A stretch of DNA of 64,000 nt from JADLGL01 sp963732865 (GTDB taxonomy: Bacteria > Pseudomonadota > Alphaproteobacteria > Rhizobiales > Kaistiaceae), in NCBI GenBank assembly GCA_963732865.1, contig CAVTBC010000003.1:310001-374000 (forward strand), read 5' to 3'. Within the stretch, counting starts at the first letter, position 1, and each line of letters starts with the position of its first letter. The translations under genes and the position numbers were made by a program. This document shows, one piece after another, positions 36,858 through 44,272 of the stretch. Under the pieces are notes generated by a model. The model searched no databases. It was not told the DNA's origin and saw only the letters and a program-made list of their open reading frames with translations.

Positions 36858-37771
36858 TGGCCGGCTCCGGCGCGCGTCTCGTGTTGGGTCTCAGTCTGCT
36901 CGACCATTGGCCGGCGGAAGAAGCGGTAGCGCAGCAGCAGCGGGAAGCAGATCGCGGTCGTCAGCGCCGAAAGCACGGGGCTGAAGGATGTCCGCCAATC
37001 CTCATCTAGGGCGATCGTGACCCCCTTCACATAACGCATACGGTTGCCGGCAAGTGCGTGGTGGTTCTGCTTGTTTTTCCGTACGAGCCGACCGTTGAGC
37101 GGCCCCCGCGGCATCAAGGGCGTGAGCGCTTCCGGTACGCCGAGGACCAACGCCTCGTCGTAGCGGACGCGGACATAGGAAGATCGGTTGCGAAGGCCGA
37201 AGATCTCGGCGGTGACATTCGCTGCCGACCAGGCCAGCGATACCTTCACCGTCTTGCTGAGATCGGCCCAGAAAGACGGCGGCTGGTTCTTGCGCACACG
37301 GTCGCGCAGAAACGACCACACCACGCCGCGTGGATCGCGGACGAGATGGACGAAGGTGAAATCGACGTCGAGGTGGCGCTTGAGATAGCCCGGCGCGAAG
37401 GCCTGGCGCAGCGCCGTCTTGGACGAATTGACGAAGACATTGTGCTCGGTGCCCCCCATCACGGCCTCCAGCATCATGAGATGCGTCTGCCGGTCGACAT
37501 TGCGCGGCGTCTTGACGGCGGGAATGGTCGGCACGTTGCGCCATACCGGGCAGCGCCGCAGCTTGTGCCCGCAGGTGCAGCGCAGGTCCTTCTTCCAGCG
37601 CTGCAGCCGCCTTGCGGTGCGGACGACTTCGCCGAGATAGAGCGTGCCCCGGCGTTGGGCCATGACACGGCCGAACAGCGTCGAACCGCTGCGCCCATAG
37701 CCGCCGATATAGACGAGGCGGCGACGGCGGCCCGGCCGGGGCGCCGCCGGAAGCCCAGCGTCATCATTCAT
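36854..37771 (-). CDS. PAPS-type sulfotransferase family protein, inside the pheST operon
   Basis: A 305-residue protein with the 5'-phosphosulfate loop YIGGYGRSGSTLFGRVMAQR near residue 21 and the 3'-phosphate region FTFVHLVRDPRGVVWSFLRD near residue 140, both typical of PAPS-dependent sulfotransferases. A Cys pair region (LRCTCGHKLRRCPVW) and one hydrophobic C-terminal segment (SALTTAICFPLLLRYRFF) suggest membrane association. The acceptor is unknown; a surface glycan or lipid is possible. It overlaps pheS and pheT by 4 nt each (ATGA at both ends), so it is fully embedded in this translation operon. PAPS would come from cysDNC. Confidence 0.85.
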   Translation of the reverse strand: MNDDAGLPAAPRPGRRRRLVYIGGYGRSGSTLFGRVMAQRRGTLYLGEVVRTARRLQRWKKDLRCTCGHKLRRCPVWRNVPTIPAVKTPRNVDRQTHLMMLEAVMGGTEHNVFVNSSKTALRQAFAPGYLKRHLDVDFTFVHLVRDPRGVVWSFLRDRVRKNQPPSFWADLSKTVKVSLAWSAANVTAEIFGLRNRSSYVRVRYDEALVLGVPEALTPLMPRGPLNGRLVRKNKQNHHALAGNRMRYVKGVTIALDEDWRTSFSPVLSALTTAICFPLLLRYRFFRRPMVEQTETQHETRAGAGQ

Positions 37772-38886
37772 GCGCTGAGGCCCCCGGCGAGGGTCGGCAT
37801 ATCGAGCGGGCGGAAACCATAATGGCGCAGCCAGCGGATATCGGCGTCGAAGAAGGCGCGCAGGTCCGGCATGCCGTATTTCAGCATGGCGATGCGATCG
37901 ATGCCCATGCCCCAGGCGAAGCCCTGATAGCGGTCCGGGTCGATGCCGCCATGGCGCAGCACGTTGGGATGGACCATGCCGCAGCCGAGGATCTCCAGCC
38001 AGTCGTCACCCTCGCCGAAGCGGATCTCATTGCCGATGCGGTGGCAGCGGATGTCGACTTCCATGGACGGCTCGGTGAAGGGGAAGAAACTCGGGCGGAA
38101 GCGCATCTGCACTTCCTTGACCTCGAAAAAGGCCTTGCAGAACTCCTCGAGCGTCCATTTGAGATGGCCGATATGTGCCGTCTCGTCGATCACCAAACCT
38201 TCGAGCTGGTGGAACATCGGCGTGTGGGTCTGATCCGAATCGCAGCGATAGGTCCGCCCCGGAATAACGACGCGGATCGGCGGCTTCTGGCTCTGCATCG
38301 TGCGAATCTGCACCGGCGATGTATGCGTGCGCAGGACAAGCCGCTCGCCGTCTTCCTTCGGCTTGAGGAAGAAGGTGTCATGCATCTCGCGGGCGGGGTG
38401 GCCTTCGGGAAAATTGAGCGCGGTGAAATTGTAGTAGTCGGTCTCGATATCCGGCCCCTCGGCGATGGCAAAGCCGAGATCGGCGCAAATGGCGGTGATC
38501 TCGTCGATCACCTGGCTCACCGGATGGATGCGGCCCGTGTCGAGCGGCGATGGCCGCACCGGCAAGGTGACATCCGCTGTTTCGGCGGCAAGCCGCTGCG
38601 TCAGGGCCCCGCGCTTCAATGTCTCACGGCGCGCCGATAGCGCCTCGCCGATACGATCCTTAAGGCCGTTGAGACGCGGCCCGGCTTCCTTCCGCTCCTC
38701 CGGCGACATCGTCCCGAGGGTCTTTAGAAGCTCGGAGACCGATCCCTTTTTGCCGAGGGCGGCGACGCGCACGGCTTCGAGCGCCGCCTCGTCACCAGCC
38801 GCGGCAATGGCGCCGCTGACCTCGCGCTCAATCTCGTCGATGTCGGGCAATGAGATGCCCTCCCCGGATGCCCGTTCAATCGTCAT
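37768..38886 (-). CDS. pheS: Phenylalanine-tRNA ligase alpha subunit
   Basis: A 372-residue catalytic subunit. After an N-terminal coiled coil (AALEAVRVAALGKKGSVSEL), class II motifs follow: motif 1 around GRIHPVSQVIDEITAICADL, motif 2 (IRVVIPGRTYRCDSDQTH) and motif 3 (GCGMVHPNVLRHGGIDPDR with FAWGMGIDRIAMLKYG). ATG 38886 is chosen; a longer frame to 38910 lies inside a palindrome-rich spacer. The start codon itself sits at the edge of an inverted repeat. Overlaps the sulfotransferase gene by 4 nt. Confidence 0.96.
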   Translation of the reverse strand: MTIERASGEGISLPDIDEIEREVSGAIAAAGDEAALEAVRVAALGKKGSVSELLKTLGTMSPEERKEAGPRLNGLKDRIGEALSARRETLKRGALTQRLAAETADVTLPVRPSPLDTGRIHPVSQVIDEITAICADLGFAIAEGPDIETDYYNFTALNFPEGHPAREMHDTFFLKPKEDGERLVLRTHTSPVQIRTMQSQKPPIRVVIPGRTYRCDSDQTHTPMFHQLEGLVIDETAHIGHLKWTLEEFCKAFFEVKEVQMRFRPSFFPFTEPSMEVDIRCHRIGNEIRFGEGDDWLEILGCGMVHPNVLRHGGIDPDRYQGFAWGMGIDRIAMLKYGMPDLRAFFDADIRWLRHYGFRPLDMPTLAGGLSA

Positions 38887-38950
38887 TGCCGGACGAATCC
38901 GGCAATCCATCTATCTCTGCTGCATGGATGCCCGGATCAAGTCCGGGCAT
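38885..38950. repeat. Two palindromic elements between rplT and pheS
   Basis: 38885-38906 is ATTGCCGGA-CGAA-TCCGGCAAT, touching the pheS start codon. 38928-38950 is ATGCCCGGA-TCAAG-TCCGGGCAT. The second resembles a palindrome dispersed in high copy in several Rhizobiales genomes (CATGGATGCCCGG type, recalled from memory). Both could fold in the mRNA between rplT and pheS. Confidence 0.65.
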
Positions 38951-39001
38951 GACGAAGAGCGGGAAACACCAGCAGTTTGCCGCTGCTGGCTGGAAGCCGG
39001 A

Positions 39002-39359
39002 CTAGCCGAGCGCGCCCTGTGCCCGTTCGACCAACGCCTTGAACGAGTTCCGGCTCGTGGACGGCGAGATCGGCCAGCATCTTGCGGTCAACCTCGATCC
39101 CGGCCTTGCCGAGGCCGTCGATAAATCGGCCATAGGTGAGGCCGTTCATACGCGCGGCGGCGTTGATGCGCTGGATCCAAAGGGCGCGGAAAGTGCGCTT
39201 GCGGTTCTTGCGATCGCGGTAAGCATATTGGGCTGCCTTCTCGACGGCCTGCTTGGCGACGCGGATGGTGTTCTTGCGGCGGCCGTAATAGCCATCGGCG
39301 CGCTTCAGAACCTTCTTGTGGCGAGCATGGGCGGTGACGCCGCGCTTCACACGGGACAT
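39002..39359 (-). CDS. rplT: 50S ribosomal protein L20, frameshifted near the 3' end
   Basis: Primary 23S rRNA-binding assembly protein. The sequence is standard from SRVKRGVTAHARHKKVLKRA through MLADLAVHEPE. Then the frame as read runs on into an unrelated tail to 38937. One base less at 39048-39049 gives DSFKALVERAQGALG and a stop at 39002, i.e. 118 residues, exactly what L20 should be. Since L20 is nearly always required, an inserted base in the sequence is the simplest explanation. It follows rpmI by 24 nt. Confidence 0.93.
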
Positions 39360-39383
39360 GGCGTTTCTCCTTCGGGAATCGCG

Positions 39384-39584
39384 TCAGGCGTTGGGCAGGA
39401 AGAACTTCTTCACAATCTTCGCGTCGGGCTCGGCCATGATGGTCGTGCCGCGGGCGTTGCGAATGAACTTGCTGCTGCGCTTGATCATGCCGTGCCGCTT
39501 GCCGGCCTGGGCAATGACGATCTTGCCGCTCCCGGTCACCTTGAAGCGCTTCTTGGCGCCGCTCTTGGTCTTCATCTTGGGCAT
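39384..39584 (-). CDS. rpmI: 50S ribosomal protein L35
   Basis: A 66-residue, very basic ribosomal protein with the family sequence PKMKTKSGAKKRFKVTGSGK and a C-terminal AKIVKKFFLPNA. It is complete and sits just ahead of rplT, the conserved rpmI-rplT pair. The 164 nt upstream separate it from the glycolipid-binding-protein gene and could hold its own promoter or an L20 control leader; I could not identify a specific element. Confidence 0.96.
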   Translation of the reverse strand: MPKMKTKSGAKKRFKVTGSGKIVIAQAGKRHGMIKRSSKFIRNARGTTIMAEPDAKIVKKFFLPNA

Positions 39585-39748
39585 TTCGCTCTCCGCAGAG
39601 GTCGGCCGCCTGGCGGCGCCTCAAATCTGTTCTGGTGATAATCGAGCTTCCACAAACCGCCACGGCATGCCCTACAGGCCGGGCGGCGGGAGACGCGGCG
39701 TTATAGGGGGCCGCGCGACCCGAGGCAAGCGGCGGAGATGAGCGACAT

Positions 39749-40321
39749 TCAGTCCCGCACGCGCCGGAACAGACCGGGATAGTCGACCACCAAGCCGTCT
39801 TCATCGACCTCCAGTTCAGCCTGAAAGCCGGAATCGAGGCTTTCGAACAGATAACGCCGCATCGGTTCGATACAGGTGTAGCGCTGCTCCACGGCCTTCG
39901 GCCGGAAATCGGGGGCGCTGAGATGCGCGACCATCATCTCCTTGGCCTCGCCGGCTCCAAGCTTCAGCCGTCGGATCGGCAGACTGTTAGTCAAGGGGGT
40001 GAAGGCGAGATCGATGTCCAGACAGGGCGACAGTTCGGGAATGTGCTGGTCGCTGGCGCCGCGGTTTGCATCGCGCCAGCTGCCGCTGCGGTGGTGGAGA
40101 AGGATCGACGACGAGACGGCATCGATTGGAAACAGGGCGAGGCTGATGAAGGACCAGTCGGGCGAGAGATTGAGATAATAGGTCAGGCCGAATGGTGCGC
40201 CTGCGGCACCCGCAACGACGCCATGGACGGCGACGAAACCGGTGTCGGCTATCTCAATCCGGTTGTGTTCCAGCCCGGTGCCGGTCCAGGGCGTCCAGCG
40301 AACGGTGCGTTCGAGGGCCAT
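39749..40321 (-). CDS. Putative glycolipid-binding domain protein
   Basis: A 190-residue protein matching the PF06475-type family (COG3554). It starts LERTVRWTPWTGTGLEHNRI and has a WSFISLALFPIDA stretch and LDIDLAFTPLTNSLPIRRL, ending with an AELEVDEDGLVVDYPGLFRR strand. Family members adopt a curved beta-sheet fold named for similarity to glycolipid carriers; no biochemical role is firmly known. It sits 16 nt after the infC stop, between infC and rpmI, so it is likely transcribed with the translation genes. Confidence 0.8.
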   Translation of the reverse strand: MALERTVRWTPWTGTGLEHNRIEIADTGFVAVHGVVAGAAGAPFGLTYYLNLSPDWSFISLALFPIDAVSSSILLHHRSGSWRDANRGASDQHIPELSPCLDIDLAFTPLTNSLPIRRLKLGAGEAKEMMVAHLSAPDFRPKAVEQRYTCIEPMRRYLFESLDSGFQAELEVDEDGLVVDYPGLFRRVRD

Positions 40322-40337
40322 GGCCGCGAGGCGCCGC

Positions 40338-40874
40338 TTAGCGCGGCGCCAGCACCATCACCATTTGCCGGCCTTCGAGTTTCGGCTCGGCTTCGACCTT
40401 GGCGAGGTCGAGCGTTTCGACCTTCACGCGGTCGAGCAACTGCGCGCCAAGTTCCTGATGCGCCATCTCGCGACCGCGAAAGCGCAGCGTCACCTTGACC
40501 TTGTCGCCCTCGTCGAAGAAGCGCTTCATCGCCTTCATCTTCACGTCATAGTCGTGAATGTCGATGTTCGGGCGCATCTTGATCTCCTTGACCTCGACGA
40601 CCTTCTGCTTCTTGCGCGCCTCGGCCGCCTTCTTCTGCGACTGATATTTGAAGCGGCCGAAGTCCATCACCTTGCAAACAGGCGGGACGGCATTGGGCGA
40701 GATTTCGACGAGATCGAGACCGGCCTCTTCGGCGAGGCGGATCGCCTCTTCCGTGGGCGTTGGACCGAGATTTTCTCCCTCCGCGCCGATCAGTTGAACT
40801 TCAAAAGCGCGTATGTCGTGATTGACGCGCGGTCCCTCTTTGGTCGTAGGGGGTGCTCTGTGGGGTCGACGAAT
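40338..40874 (-). CDS. infC: Translation initiation factor IF-3, ATT start codon
   Basis: Prevents premature 50S joining and checks the start codon on the 30S subunit. The N-terminal domain (VNHDIRAFEVQLIGAEGENL, EAIRLAEEAGLDLVEISPNA) and C-terminal domain (KVMDFGRFKYQSQKKAAEAR to the end) are both present if translation begins at ATT 40874-40872, giving 178 residues. No ATG, GTG or TTG lies between the in-frame upstream TGA and this ATT, and AGAGGAGAAC precedes it. AUU starts in infC are known to give IF-3 autoregulation. Conventional gene finders would call only the last 110 residues from 40670. Confidence 0.95.
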   Translation of the reverse strand: MRRPHRAPPTTKEGPRVNHDIRAFEVQLIGAEGENLGPTPTEEAIRLAEEAGLDLVEISPNAVPPVCKVMDFGRFKYQSQKKAAEARKKQKVVEVKEIKMRPNIDIHDYDVKMKAMKRFFDEGDKVKVTLRFRGREMAHQELGAQLLDRVKVETLDLAKVEAEPKLEGRQMVMVLAPR

Positions 40875-41108
40875 GGTTGCGTTCTCCTCTTGTCATTTCG
40901 GATAGTCGGCTACAAACGATGCGGCCCGAAGCATGGATGGCAGGCTCTCGGCCCGGCCCGGCACGGGTCCACACGGAAACACTTGTGGCGGTGAGGGTCC
41001 GAAGTCAACCGCAAGGGCAAGCCTGTCCTTAATTTGCGGCTGTGCTGTGGCAGGTCTGTCGCGCCGCGAGACAGCCAATTCGCTGCAATTATTGAGGGAG
41101 ACTCCGCC

Positions 41109-41885
41109 ATGACCGACGAAATCGCGTGGCTGACCGTCGGCATGGACAAGCGCCGCGTTGCCACGATCGCGCGGGCAGGCAGCGCCCCCGGTATTGTCTG
41201 GCTCGGCGGCTTTCGCTCCGACATGATGGGCACCAAGGCCGTGGTGCTGGACGCCTACGCCGCCGAAAAGGGCATCGCCTATAGCCGCTTCGACTATTCC
41301 GGCCAGGGCCAATCGGAAGGCGTCTTCGAGGACGGTACGATCTCGCGCTGGCTGGAGGACGCCGAGGCGGCCTTCGCGGTGACCGCCGGCCCACAGATCC
41401 TTGTGGGCTCGTCGATGGGCGGCTGGCTGTCCCTGCTCCTTGCGGATGCGGAGCGCCGCAAGCCGGGCGGCGGGCGGGTTGCCGGATTGGTGCTGATCGC
41501 CCCTGCCGTCGACATGACCCGGGCGCTGATTTGGGACGCGATGCCGAAGGCGGCGCGACGGGAGCTCGCCGAGGCCGGCATCTACTACGCGCCGAACGCC
41601 CATGGCGGCACGCCCGTGCCGATCACCAAGACGCTGATCGATGACGGCGAAAAGCACCTGTTCGGCGACCGCCTGATCGAGGTCGGCTGCCCGGTGCATA
41701 TCCTGCAGGGCATGCGCGACGCCGAGGTGCCCTGGCGCGACGCCAATGGGTTGGTCGAGCGTCTCGCCAGCGACGACGTGGTGCTGACGCTGGTGAAGGA
41801 CGGCGACCACCGCCTCTCCCGGCCGGAGGACCTTGCCCGCATCCGCGACGCGCTGGACGAGCTGATCGCAGTGATCGGGGAGTAG
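41109..41885 (+). CDS. Alpha/beta hydrolase (ABHD10-like)
   Basis: A 258-residue hydrolase. The sequence begins with WLGGFRSDMMGTKA (oxyanion region) and SRFDYSGQGQSEG, has the nucleophile elbow LVGSSMGGWLSLLL, and ends with HILQGMRDAEVPWRDA and the catalytic His in VKDGDHRLSRPEDL. This pattern resembles mitochondrial ABHD10/short-chain acyl esterases. The substrate is not known. It is divergent from infC (234-nt shared upstream region); GAGGGAGA lies ahead of ATG 41109. Confidence 0.87.
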   Translation: MTDEIAWLTVGMDKRRVATIARAGSAPGIVWLGGFRSDMMGTKAVVLDAYAAEKGIAYSRFDYSGQGQSEGVFEDGTISRWLEDAEAAFAVTAGPQILVGSSMGGWLSLLLADAERRKPGGGRVAGLVLIAPAVDMTRALIWDAMPKAARRELAEAGIYYAPNAHGGTPVPITKTLIDDGEKHLFGDRLIEVGCPVHILQGMRDAEVPWRDANGLVERLASDDVVLTLVKDGDHRLSRPEDLARIRDALDELIAVIGE

Positions 41886-42452
41886 CTAGCCCTTGAGGCG
41901 GACCTTGGTGGCGAGAGGTCCGGTGTCGCCGATATCCTCGACATAATAGACCTCGGCGCCGCGGGTCAGGGCGTCGAAATCGCCGTTGAGCAGACTGTTG
42001 CGGTGGAAATACAGGAGACCGCCCTCGGCCGTCATCAGGAAGCCGTGGTCGTCCTCGGCATGCATCTCGGCTACCTGGCCGAGATATTGATTGGCCTCGT
42101 CATGATGCGGCTGCTTGGTGCGGCGGCTGCGCTGTTCCTTAAGCTCCAGCAATTGCCGTTCGGCGATGCGGAAGGCCTCGTGGATGGAGTTGCGCAGATC
42201 CGGTGTCTGGAAGCGCCGCTGCATATGCGCCGGCTCCGGCGCGATGATGAGATCGGCATGACCGGGAATGCCCAGTTCGATGCGCACGGTCGGCGGCACG
42301 CCATGCGCCTGGTTCGAGCGCTCGATCTTGACGCGGCAGGCAGTGAGCCGCCCATACATCTTCTCAAGCTTGGCGACCCGCTCGCGGACCTCGGTTTCGG
42401 CCCATTCGGTGGAATCGACGTGGTGGAAGGCAAGCTCAAGCGGCACTTGCAT
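41886..42452 (-). CDS. HPF/RaiA-family ribosome-associated protein with C-terminal cold-shock-like domain
   Basis: A 188-residue protein. Residues 1-105 follow the S30AE fold (PLELAFHHVDSTEWAETEVR, RERVAKLEKMYGRLTACRVKI, HEAFRIAERQLLELKEQR), which binds the 30S subunit and hibernates ribosomes. The C-terminal part (DDHGFLMTAEGGLLYFHRNS, then VYYVEDIGDTGPLATKVRL) looks like a cold-shock OB fold, not the usual long-HPF dimerisation tail. ATG 42452 with GGAG ahead is chosen. It probably modifies or protects ribosomes during stress; inferred. Confidence 0.8.
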   Translation of the reverse strand: MQVPLELAFHHVDSTEWAETEVRERVAKLEKMYGRLTACRVKIERSNQAHGVPPTVRIELGIPGHADLIIAPEPAHMQRRFQTPDLRNSIHEAFRIAERQLLELKEQRSRRTKQPHHDEANQYLGQVAEMHAEDDHGFLMTAEGGLLYFHRNSLLNGDFDALTRGAEVYYVEDIGDTGPLATKVRLKG

Positions 42453-42524
42453 GGGGCACTCCTCAACTGGAACGTTCTTATCTGAGATTAGGGTGCCCGG
42501 CGCCGGGCGCAAGGCGCGATCAGC

Positions 42525-43403
42525 TCAGGCCTGCGCGCCGCCCTCGCCCGACTGCCACAAAGCGGCAAGGCCCTCGCGGTAGGTCGGATAGGCGAATTCC
42601 AGGCCAAGCATCTGTTTAAGCTTGCGATTTCGCACACGCTTGTTCTCGCCATAGAAGGAGCGCGCCATCGGGGTCAGCTCAGCCTCGGCAAACGGAATTT
42701 CCGGGGGCGGCGTAACCGCCATGAGGCCGGCGGCGTAGGCAACGACATCCTGCGCCGCCGCCGGCTCGTCGTCGACGACGTTGAAAACGCCCTCCGCCTT
42801 TCGCGCAAAGGCCGCGTCGATCGCGGCGGCGATGTCGCCGACATGGATGCGATTGAACACCTGCCCCGGTTTGACCAAGCGCCGGGCGGTGCCGTCGGCG
42901 AGGTTGGCGAGGGCGTTGCGGCCCGGGCCGTAAATGCCGCCGAGGCGGAGGATTGCGAGCGGCTTGCCGGCCATCTGGGCCAGCCACTGCCATCCACGCT
43001 CCGCTTCCAGCCGCGCCACCGAGCGGCGGCTCGCAGGATCGGGGACCGTCTCCTCGTCGACCCAGGCCCCGCCATGATCGCCGTAAACGCCGACGGTCGA
43101 GAGATAGACGATGATCTCCAGCCGCGGCGCCGCGGCGATCGCGTCACCCGCCATGGCGAGCACGGGATCGCCGGCATCGCCGGGCGGGATCGACAGGAGG
43201 ATATGCGTCGCGCCTGCGATCGCGCCGGCCAGTTCGCCCGAGGGGGCGTTGCCGTCGAAAGCGACGGTCTGCACGCCCCTGCCCTCCCACTCCGCTGCGG
43301 CCTCGGGCGAGCGCGCCGTGACGGTGACCCGATCGCTGCGGTCGCGCAGCCTGGCGATTGCCGCTGAGGCCGCGTAGCCGGGGCCGAAGACGAGGAGCTT
43401 CAC
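42525..43403 (-). CDS. NAD(P)-dependent epimerase/dehydratase (atypical SDR, YeeZ-like)
   Basis: A 292-residue Rossmann protein. The nucleotide loop is LVFGPGYAASAAIARLRDR, where the usual GxxGxxG is GPGYAAS, as in the YeeZ/atypical SDR group. Other features are HILLSIPPGDAGDPVL, LSTVGVYGDHGGAWVDE with an active-site Tyr, and LRLGGIYGPGRNALANL. The substrate is unknown. It is last of a minus-strand run starting with gst at 46.1 kb, and overlaps the small upstream gene by 4 nt. Confidence 0.84.
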   Translation of the reverse strand: MKLLVFGPGYAASAAIARLRDRSDRVTVTARSPEAAAEWEGRGVQTVAFDGNAPSGELAGAIAGATHILLSIPPGDAGDPVLAMAGDAIAAAPRLEIIVYLSTVGVYGDHGGAWVDEETVPDPASRRSVARLEAERGWQWLAQMAGKPLAILRLGGIYGPGRNALANLADGTARRLVKPGQVFNRIHVGDIAAAIDAAFARKAEGVFNVVDDEPAAAQDVVAYAAGLMAVTPPPEIPFAEAELTPMARSFYGENKRVRNRKLKQMLGLEFAYPTYREGLAALWQSGEGGAQA

Positions 43404-43663
43404 CGGCGGCGAAACGGCCCGCGCCGACGCCCGTGATCGATCTCGAGCTGGCCGACGGACAGATGCTCGATGCGGACGTCCCGGGCGACGACCCGACCGA
43501 TGGCCAATGCGCCGATGGCGAACGCGCCGAGCGCCGCAACGCCCAGGACCGTCGCGCCGAGCGCCGTGCCGCCGATAGCCATGCCCGACCGGGCATGGCG
43601 CGGCGATGCCATTTCTATCAGCCCACGGCGCGCCAAACGTTCCACGCGATGCAGTGTCGTCAT
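43400..43663 (-). CDS. Small membrane-associated repeat protein, unknown
   Basis: An 87-residue protein with a periodic hydrophobic centre (GATVLGVAALGAFAIGALAI) followed by RVVARDVRIEHLSVGQLEID and a basic tail. The alternating AIG/ALG pattern looks like a short beta-helical or paired-strand membrane element. I recall similar small proteins in other alphaproteobacteria with no known role. Its reality is supported by a 4-nt overlap with the SDR gene and a 3-nt gap to the YdeI gene. Confidence 0.65.
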   Translation of the reverse strand: MTTLHRVERLARRGLIEMASPRHARSGMAIGGTALGATVLGVAALGAFAIGALAIGRVVARDVRIEHLSVGQLEIDHGRRRGPFRRR

Positions 43664-43666
43664 CGG

Positions 43667-44272
43667 TTACCCTCCGGTGTTGCGCGTCCCGCCTTCACCC
43701 GGCCTGCGAAGGTGTTTGACCTTGCGTCCGGCAGCGGAGTCCTCGATCAGGATAACAAGGCGGCGGGTGCGCGTCTCCTCGCGCTTGGCGCTGACCACCC
43801 ACCAGACCGCCGGATGGCGGTAGGATTTCGGCATGGCGGCGAAATTCGCCCACGCGATTTCGGCCGCCCTGAACAGCGCCTCTTCTTCAGGACTGAGGGC
43901 CGCATCCTTGTTCTCAAAGGAATAAGACCGCTCTTTCGTCTGGTCGCGCTGCTCGAACGTCTTCAAGCCGGCGGCCGCCATGCGGCCTTCCTGCTTCAGT
44001 TCCTCCGCCCGGCGGATGTTCACCGCACTCCAGATGCTTTTCGCCTTCCGCGGCGTGAAGCGGATGGTCCAGCGGCGGCCGTCGACCGTTTTGCGGACAC
44101 CGTCGATCCAGCCAAAGCAGAGCGCTTCATCGAGCGCCTGGCGGTAATTGATGCCTTCGAGGCCCGAACCCGCTTTGATCAGGCCAAGAAGGATGGCATC
44201 GGTCGACGCGTGATGGCGCTCCAGCCAGACCCGCCACTCGGCGGCACTTGCGAAGTAGACCGGTTCGCTCAT
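43667..44272 (-). CDS. YdeI/OmpD-associated family protein
   Basis: A 201-residue protein of the YdeI-like (bacteriocin-protection) family: PVYFASAAEWRVWLERHHAS, INYRQALDEALCFGWIDGVR, WTIRFTPRKAKSIWSAVN and a C-terminal helical YdeI domain. Members are linked in other bacteria to antimicrobial-peptide tolerance, but the mechanism is unknown. ATG 44272 is chosen because it overlaps the queG stop (ATGA). It is cotranscribed with queG. Confidence 0.85.
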   Translation of the reverse strand: MSEPVYFASAAEWRVWLERHHASTDAILLGLIKAGSGLEGINYRQALDEALCFGWIDGVRKTVDGRRWTIRFTPRKAKSIWSAVNIRRAEELKQEGRMAAAGLKTFEQRDQTKERSYSFENKDAALSPEEEALFRAAEIAWANFAAMPKSYRHPAVWWVVSAKREETRTRRLVILIEDSAAGRKVKHLRRPGEGGTRNTGG

